DNA from: Psettodes erumei
Taxonomy: Eukaryota; Chordata; Actinopteri; Pleuronectiformes; Psettodidae
Length of the DNA: 64,000 bases
NCBI GenBank assembly: GCA_016785225.1
Contig: JAFBJZ010000672.1
Coordinates: 708,501 to 772,500, forward strand
Direction: 5' to 3'
Position numbers and translations under genes: made by a program. The stretch's first letter is position 1; each line of letters starts with the position of its first letter. The notes beneath the pieces are model-generated. The model was not told where the DNA came from. It made no database searches and was given only the letters and a program-made list of their open reading frames with translations. Shown in pieces: positions 57,676-64,000 of this stretch.

Positions 57676-59298
57676 GTAAGTATAGGAACTGTTAATGACT
57701 AGTTCAGCATATTCCCAAACAAATATAAATTGAAAACAGCAGCGCTGGCCTGTGGCTGACGTCACTCTCCATCCGGCTCTTTTGATGGCTTACATTGACT
57801 TCTGTTGTAGACCGACGTGTTGGCCTGCGCTTCCGCCTTCCATCGGCTGAACAAAAACATGTTTCACTTCCTTCATTTTCACACAAATCAGTAGAAAGAC
57901 AAGCAGCTCTTCCCGCAGTGGAAAAAAAAAACACCCATCAAGAAATCCACTTTTAAGTAGAAGGATGTGGCTCTCGACAGGATTTGAATTACAGGCTGAC
58001 CGGCCGGCTCACAGGAAAACAGGAGGCAATTAAAACTTTTAATTGTAACCAGGGCGGGTGTAAGAACTTAGGTGCCTTGTGAATGGGTTAAAAATCACTG
58101 ACCACAGCAGCTAATGATAAAATCACCCCATCTCCCTCACAGGCATAAATCAAGTCCAAGTGGAGCTTTAGGAACCACCGTTAACTTGTGTGGCAGATCG
58201 TAATGGGCTCACGGGGCCCGGGCCCGTCGTCACTGACGATCAGGCGCCGTGTTTTCAGCGGTTGGGCTTCATGCTGTTAGGTGTGTGTTCTCCTGCTGAG
58301 CTGTGTACGTCTGAACACAGGCAAAAATATCTCAAGTCATACACCCTGGTATGTACCGATATATGATACGTCTTGCTCCTCTCAGTATGATGTGCATAAG
58401 CATAATTACACATTTATGTAAGCGGATTATAGAGGCCGACACAGACAATGAGTTTCCTCGTACGTGGTACGTACCCAAAGATTGTGTGACGAACGTGAGG
58501 GAGGCGTTACAGGCGGAAAGATCAAGCGCTTGCAGATCTGTTACCGTATCGGAAAGGCTCTTCAGTCGTATCACAAGTGTTTAATGAGGGTATCGTTCGC
58601 TCCCAAGTGACTTCATGAGAAAAAAAAAAAGCATAAATACAGGCGGCAACATTAAAAAACTATCTCATCATAAAGCCACGATAAAGGCGGCTGGAAAAGC
58701 GGAGAACAAAGCAGGAAACGTTCGGCCTCAGCGCGGAGCAGAAAGCGGAATGAAAACTCGTGACAGAACGCTTCTTGTTTGGGCTGTCGGCACCATGCTG
58801 CGTCCGTAATGAAGTCTGATTGCTGATATTGACTGGCATGATACGGCGCCGGGTCTGAAGCTGCTGCCTGTTCCTCAGTTTTGGCTCATTTGTGTTTTTA
58901 TTACTTTTTTTTTTTATGCCAAGTTCTGATGAATATTCCTCGGCGCGGGCGGCGGCCGTGGCTGGATGTTTTCCATCCCGTTGTCGTGGACGTGGTCGTG
59001 TTTCATGCAGTATTTCTACTTTTACTTCAGTAAAAGGTTTGAATACTGATTTGTCCTCAAACATCTTAGGCAGCGCTGCCTAACGCAGTGGAATTACCCT
59101 TTTATGGCATTTTCTATATTTAGTCCTAAATATTATTATTGTTGTGACACCGGCGCCGGTTCCTGTGCCGCGCTCCTGTTGTTCCCATTGTTGAATGTGT
59201 TTTCTCACACAGGAGCTCTGCGTGACATCACGCTTGGCTGTGTGGTTCAAACCTGCCGCTGTCACTCAAGGAGATTTCAGCTCCTCCTCTGCCAGGGG

Positions 59299-59302
<4 letters not shown>

Positions 59303-59350
<48 letters not shown>
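59303..59350. repeat. (GT)n microsatellite, 48 bp
   Basis: A pure TG run facing a CA run of the same length 123 bases further on. Confidence 0.98.
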
Positions 59351-59353
<3 letters not shown>

Positions 59354-59471
59354 TGCTGTATAATAGCATAGCTGCTGTGGCTCGTCTGGAGTTGTCAAAG
59401 CTTTTATACACACATACAGTGAGCGCAAATAGACATGCTTAATGAATTCAGCCTGTTTACCCGTACTGCTC

Positions 59472-59473
<2 letters not shown>

Positions 59474-59522
<49 letters not shown>
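59474..59522. repeat. (CA)n microsatellite, 49 bp
   Basis: A pure CA run, complementary to the GT array at 59303-59350. Confidence 0.98.
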
Positions 59523-59524
<2 letters not shown>

Positions 59525-59598
59525 CTGTCATGTAACATCACAATAATACTACACCAAAAGGAACAGCAGGGGGAAGCACAAGCTTCCTGTTTCAGCCC

Positions 59599-59630
59599 TG
59601 TGTGTGTGTGTGTTTGTGTGTATGTGTGTG
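59599..59630. repeat. imperfect (GT)n microsatellite
   Basis: GT units with TTTG and TATG interruptions. Confidence 0.92.
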
Positions 59631-61113
59631 CATGAACATGTTGTGTCCACATTTTGGGGGAAACAGAGTAGGTGATGTTTTTGTGCGCTTGTTGAGGTGG
59701 TGTTGACTGCAGCTACAGGTGTGTTTGACAGTGGACAGGTGTCTTGATCAGAAGCACGGACAGTAAGATTCACGTAGAGTCTGCGCATTAAATCATGTCT
59801 GGCATCCTGGCGTGTGCACCTGCAGCGTGGACAAAAAAAAAAAACACAAAACATTTGTGGTTTCAGCTGACCTGAAGGAAAAAAAAAAAGGTGTGGCCGG
59901 TGCTCGGACGGGAAAAAGCTGCCTGACAGCGTTTTGTTCCTGTTCTTGTTTTGGGCTTTTACTGTAACATGTGGTGTGTTTAAAGTGTAAAAGTTATGCA
60001 ACACTGACTTTCAGCTGCTGGACTTTGTAGTGAACGCAGCCTCGCCGCCTCCACACCAAATAAACGGACGCAAGGTCGCGCGATCGTCCGACGTCCTCTG
60101 GGACACGCTGACTTCTTTTTTATGTTCCTGTACTTTGTACGGGTCTTTTACAAGTACACAAGGTACAAAACACAACAACAACAACTTTCGAGGAAAGTCC
60201 CTGACGAATCAGAGCGCACGTTAATTATGGCCGCACTCCCTCAGGTCATCTCACCTGTGGGCGAAAGCTTGATTTTTCTAATTAGCCAGAATTAGCATAT
60301 GAAGCGACGGAGCTGCTGGCGCGTCAGTTAAAGTTTGAACAAAAAACAGCAGCGCCGTGTTTACCCGCAGCATCCGCCGGTTTCCCACCTCATCGTCAGA
60401 AGCCGCGCCGCTTTAGTCTACAAGAAGGCTGCATGAATTTTTAATGGGGCAGTTTTAGCTGAGGCCGAGACAACAGAAAACATGAATGGGGAAAAGTAAA
60501 TAGCCGGTGATTCATGACCCGAGGGTGTAATTATGTAATTGGCAGGTGTGGATCTGAGGCTGACACGTGACTTGTAGAGAAGTAGGACACCGACGCCGGT
60601 TCTCCGGCCCGACCGCGCTCCGGTCTTCCCCTGCGGAGGAGGCGATCGATGACTCGGTGAAACCTCCCGTCGCTGCCGTCATTTTTTTTTTTGTAATGAC
60701 AGAGCAGCAGACGGCGTGGAGCTGGCACAGACATGACGCAGACTTCCTCAAACCGGCAACAGGAACATCCGTCTCAGGCATCGAAGCGCTCACGTCTGGT
60801 GTTTTAATGTTTCACTGTCGATTTTAAAATGGTTTATAAAAGCAGGTCGGTGTCGTTTCTACCGTCCTGACGGTTTGTTTTTGGCACAAACGTCTTTTTT
60901 AATTAATGAAAACATGTTTTTAATATTCAGCTTGTGTTTTGAAGATCCTTTAAAAAAAAATAAAACTGTAGTTTAAAGCACAGGTGAGCTGCATTATAGC
61001 GAGACGTGTGGACAGCAGTAACAAACGTCGTCTCCTCCAGCTCCTCCTGCCCCCCCAGGAGCTGTTGTGCTCCCAGTGTAGGGGGGAGATGTGCACCTCC
61101 TCTTTACACTCAC

Positions 61114-61162
61114 CTGAGGAGCTCTGTCCTCCCTTTCTGTCTTCATACCTCCTGTACAGTGC
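61114..61162 (-). other. possible 49-base internal exon
   Basis: Both splice sites are good (ATTACAG acceptor, CTCAG before GTGAGT). One frame reads ALYRRYEDRKGGQSSS. The partner exons were not found. The plus strand is also open here, so confidence is low. Confidence 0.22.
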
Positions 61163-62110
61163 CTGTAATATATATTTATTTATTGTCCAAGTATACTGCA
61201 ACAAAACTCGTAGAAAACTACACAAAACACGCACTGAGACCCACTGTCTTCACAGTCGCACTCAGAGTTGTTGATTTTTTTTTTTGAACAGGTGGGCGCG
61301 TCGGCCATCTTGGAGTGTGGCCTCCTCACATGGCCTGTATGGAAGCGTCTGATTGGTGTCGCTGGGAGCCGTCCAGAGCAGGAACAGGGAAGCAAAGCGT
61401 CAGGACAGTAACAGGCGGGGAGTTTTTAACCGACACTGGGAAGTAGGTTACACAAACGCGTTTGCCGTCGCATTCTTCGTCCGCTCGGTATTTATCGCGT
61501 TGGCACAGTTGGTGCACTAGTCACCGTAAAAGACAAAAGTGCTGTGACGAAACTCGCCTGGCGTTAAGTAGGTCACACAAAAATCACGTCCAAAAGTCCC
61601 TGTGGAGAGTTTCACATTCAGATGATCGACACACAAGTCCATTCTTGATGAACAGCAGAGTAAAACCTGAGAGAACATACAACTAAATTATTATTGACAC
61701 ATTTTTATCCACACAGGGAAGAGGCTGATCTCATCTGACTCAAATATGTTTTCATTTCAAAATGGTTTCTCAGAGCAGGTGCATCACATCACGAGTCATC
61801 AGATTTACGGCGTCTTCGTTTGGGGACGACTCCGGTTCCCTCGCGCTCTGACGACGCGAGCTGACGGTCGTACGATCGCTCTCGCCATCGGAAGCCGTGT
61901 TTTGTGATGCCGCTTAAAGAGTCGGTCTGCCTCAGACGCACAATGCTCCTCTTCCTCCTCTTCCTCCTCTTCCCGCAGTGAGTCCAGTATCTGTTCGTTC
62001 CTCGCCGTACACGCGTGGCCTACATGTGCGTACCTTTCATCTCTTGACACGTACGCGTAACATTTTGTCCCGTGTGCAGAGAACAGTAAATGGTTCAAGA
62101 CACAGCTGTT

Positions 62111-62111
<1 letters not shown>

Positions 62112-62169
<58 letters not shown>
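62112..62169. repeat. (CA)n microsatellite, 58 bp
   Basis: A pure CA run. Confidence 0.98.
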
Positions 62170-62171
<2 letters not shown>

Positions 62172-62517
62172 AGGAAATATGCCGTGGAATTTATTCCGCG
62201 TGCGTGTGACCTAAAAATGCCTGAGTAATGGATGCACGTATACGAGCGCTGTCGTCACGGATGCGTGGGCGCGCGGCGTGCGGCCTCCACCTGTGACCCC
62301 CCCACCCCCACCCTCCCGACAGGCGTGGAAACCCGCTGCTGGTATATTTTGAGAGGGTCTTCTTCGTTGGTGCGTTCGCACGCGGCAGCTGCGGTCACGC
62401 GACCCGGTGCATTTATTTCACACAGACGGAAAACGCCTCGCCTCGTCTCGGCGCTAAATCGTGTGGGTTGATCCGCTTAGCGTTCTGGCAGAAGCGTGGT
62501 TATCGGTATTGACGTGT

Positions 62518-62520
<3 letters not shown>

Positions 62521-62561
<41 letters not shown>
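62521..62561. repeat. (CA)n microsatellite, 41 bp
   Basis: A pure CA run preceded by GTGTGCG. Confidence 0.98.
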
Positions 62562-62564
<3 letters not shown>

Positions 62565-63964
62565 GTCTCTCGTTGAACCATTCCCATAATTGTCTTTAAT
62601 TTTCTCTGTGAAATCTGGTCCAGCTGTCTCTCCGCCCTCCGTCTCTTTGTGTCGTCGTCTTTTATTAGAAATAGACGCACAATGGCGGATATTACACAAA
62701 CAGGTGCCGTCCGTGACGCCGCTCCGCCAGGTGGAGGTGGAGGTCGTCTCCGCAGCGTGTTTGTTCAGTCGGGACAATAAGTTTCCTGCCGCCAGACGAT
62801 GAATAAATAACGACGCTCAGTTCACAGTTTAAACGCAGCACGTGGTAGAAATTGCGGCCTCGCCGGGCGTCGTTGTTTCCCGTTAGCGCTTTGAGCTAAT
62901 TTTAGGGCTTCGCTCTGTGACGCAGACGCAGCGGCGAGACAGTTGCACTTCCGCCCTCGTCTCCCCGCCGTCTGACGCGTGTTTGCAAAATATTCCAACA
63001 CAAGAAATCAGATTATTGATGATTTAAATAATCCAGTTGTTAAGACCTTACATGCTGAAGCAGCGGCTGTATGACAGCTCCCACCGCTGCGTCCTTCAAA
63101 CAGCGTCGGCGTTGCTAATTTATGTAAGAACGAATTAATGTGCAGCGGCTTTTCATCAGTGTGAAGAGAGGTTGTGTTGCACTGAATGTTGGTTAATCCT
63201 CCGTATCCGCCCCCCCACCGTGAGGACCAGGATGTTGGCGTCGGACGACCCGGCGAGTCAAACCTGAACCAAAACCCCCTAGAAGTGGAGAAACGTCCTC
63301 CGCGTTCCTCCGCCCCCTTTTCGTCCTCGCCGAGGATTTTCCCTTTTCTTTTTTTCCCGGCGATCCCGGAATTGAAACGTTTCCAGACTCAACAAACCGT
63401 CTTTTTTTCTTTTTAATCATTAAAATATGAAACAATAACAGAGCGACAGCAACAGCGTGAAAAATCCAGCCCCCCCACCCCCGAGCCGAGGTTTGTGGTT
63501 TGTTTGTGTGTTTGTTATTTTTTTTGTTGTTTGCTCTCCCAGCCGCCCAGATCTGTCCTGGTTGTGCGTGGTTGTGTGTTTTTGTCGAGATGACAGATAT
63601 GACAAATATCTTTTATGGAGCGGCGCAGCGGGTGGGGGGGTGCTCCTCTCCCTTCTACGTGCTTTGTCTCCTTTCTTTTGTCTCTTTTCATAATCTCAGC
63701 TTTTCTTTTCTCTTTTTTTTAATATTATTTGTTTACTGCTCTTCCTCCTCCTCTGTCTGCTCGTCTTCCTCCGCTCCCTTTTGTATCCGTCTAATCCTCC
63801 TCCGTCTCCTCCGTGTCATTTTCTCCACTAATAGCCGCCGCCGTCTTCTCCTCGTTTATTTTACTTAATGTGTCGTCGTCCTCTTCCTCTTCACCTCCTC
63901 CTCTTCTTCTCGGAGTCTGACGGTATTTCCTGTCACCTTTTCTTCACTGTGTCCGGCCTTCATC

Positions 63965-64000
63965 TCCTCCTCCTCCTCCTCCTCCTCCTCCTCCTCCTCC
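63965..64000. repeat. (TCC)n microsatellite, cut by the window end
   Basis: Twelve TCC units run into the window end, so the array length is unknown. A CT-rich lead-in starts at about 63720. Confidence 0.97.

Larger units (their letters stand above)
57676..64000. other. no supported coding gene
   Basis: Microsatellites and GC-rich unique DNA. Ambiguous pieces are a minus-strand mini-exon at 61162-61114 (after ATTACAG, before GTGAGT), a Glu/Arg-rich frame at about 62000-61805 and an ATG frame at 58388-58584. None can be joined into a model. Confidence 0.5.

Noticed and set aside
58351..58584. 77-codon plus frame ending SVTVSERLFSRITSV, behind a CTCCTCTCAG acceptor-like site
   Set aside because: A faint likeness to the end of hAT transposases (SERLFS) is too short to support, and no other part of such an element is visible.
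61285..61360. AAGATGGCCGACGC start context with a CCAAT box on the minus strand
   Set aside because: The frame (MADAPTCSKKK) runs into a poly-A codon run and a short Cys-rich tail with no donor, so no credible gene follows.
61805..62164. Minus-strand frame with nine Glu in a row and a second frame ending PKRRRRKSDDS
   Set aside because: Two overlapping frames compete, neither has clear exon edges, and the Glu run comes from a short TCC/TTC repeat.
1..64000. Bacterial-type features (operons, CRISPR, insertion sequences, attachment sites)
   Set aside because: The sequence is vertebrate: split genes with GT-AG introns, CpG promoters and dinucleotide arrays; none of these features is present.

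Overview
The window reads as teleost fish nuclear DNA. It is intron-rich and very dense in simple repeats, mostly (CA)n/(GT)n plus (CT)n, (TCC)n and (ATC)n. It carries fragments of dispersed repeats that I recognise as common in ray-finned, percomorph-type fish genomes. It also holds one gene that can be named with near certainty: nicn1 (Nicolin-1), on the minus strand at about 38.7-43.4 kb. Most long open frames here are CVCV/HTHT translations of microsatellites or pyrimidine tracts and are not genes.

Layout. 0-5.2 kb: a candidate three-exon minus-strand gene (4853 to 2703) behind a CCAAT/ETS promoter-like block, plus a large teleost repeat split by a (TA)n array. 5.7-6.3 kb: a compact candidate plus-strand gene with a TATA box, ATG, short intron, stop and AATAAA. 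6.4-8.3 kb: degraded SINE-like and other old repeats. 8.3-9.1 kb: a CpG-rich promoter-like block with a candidate untranslated first exon, an internal duplication and a CRE/E-box. 9.1-38.6 kb: about 30 kb with no exon I can support. It has microsatellites, old repeats and AT-rich homeodomain/POU-like islands that look like conserved non-coding elements. 38.7-43.5 kb: nicn1, with a CpG-island promoter holding a perfect RFX X-box and a CRE. 43.5-50 kb: non-coding, with a striking near-perfect hairpin at 45.68-45.74 kb. 50-52 kb: a (GT)n array and a long duplicated CT-rich satellite. 52.7-54.3 kb: a small open exon and a candidate two-exon 3' gene end on the plus strand. 55-56.4 kb: pyrimidine-rich and G-rich tracts. 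56.9-57.7 kb: a cluster of seven CCAAT boxes before a CpG-rich block and two candidate non-coding first exons. 57.7-64 kb: no supported coding gene; the window ends inside a (TCC)n array.

The one secure functional story is nicn1. It encodes a small subunit of the tubulin polyglutamylase complex. All six coding exons and their splice sites can be read, every intron between coding exons is phase 0, and the X-box upstream fits control by the ciliary RFX factors. The other gene models rest on splice-site and frame consistency alone and have no recognised family; their confidences are low on purpose.
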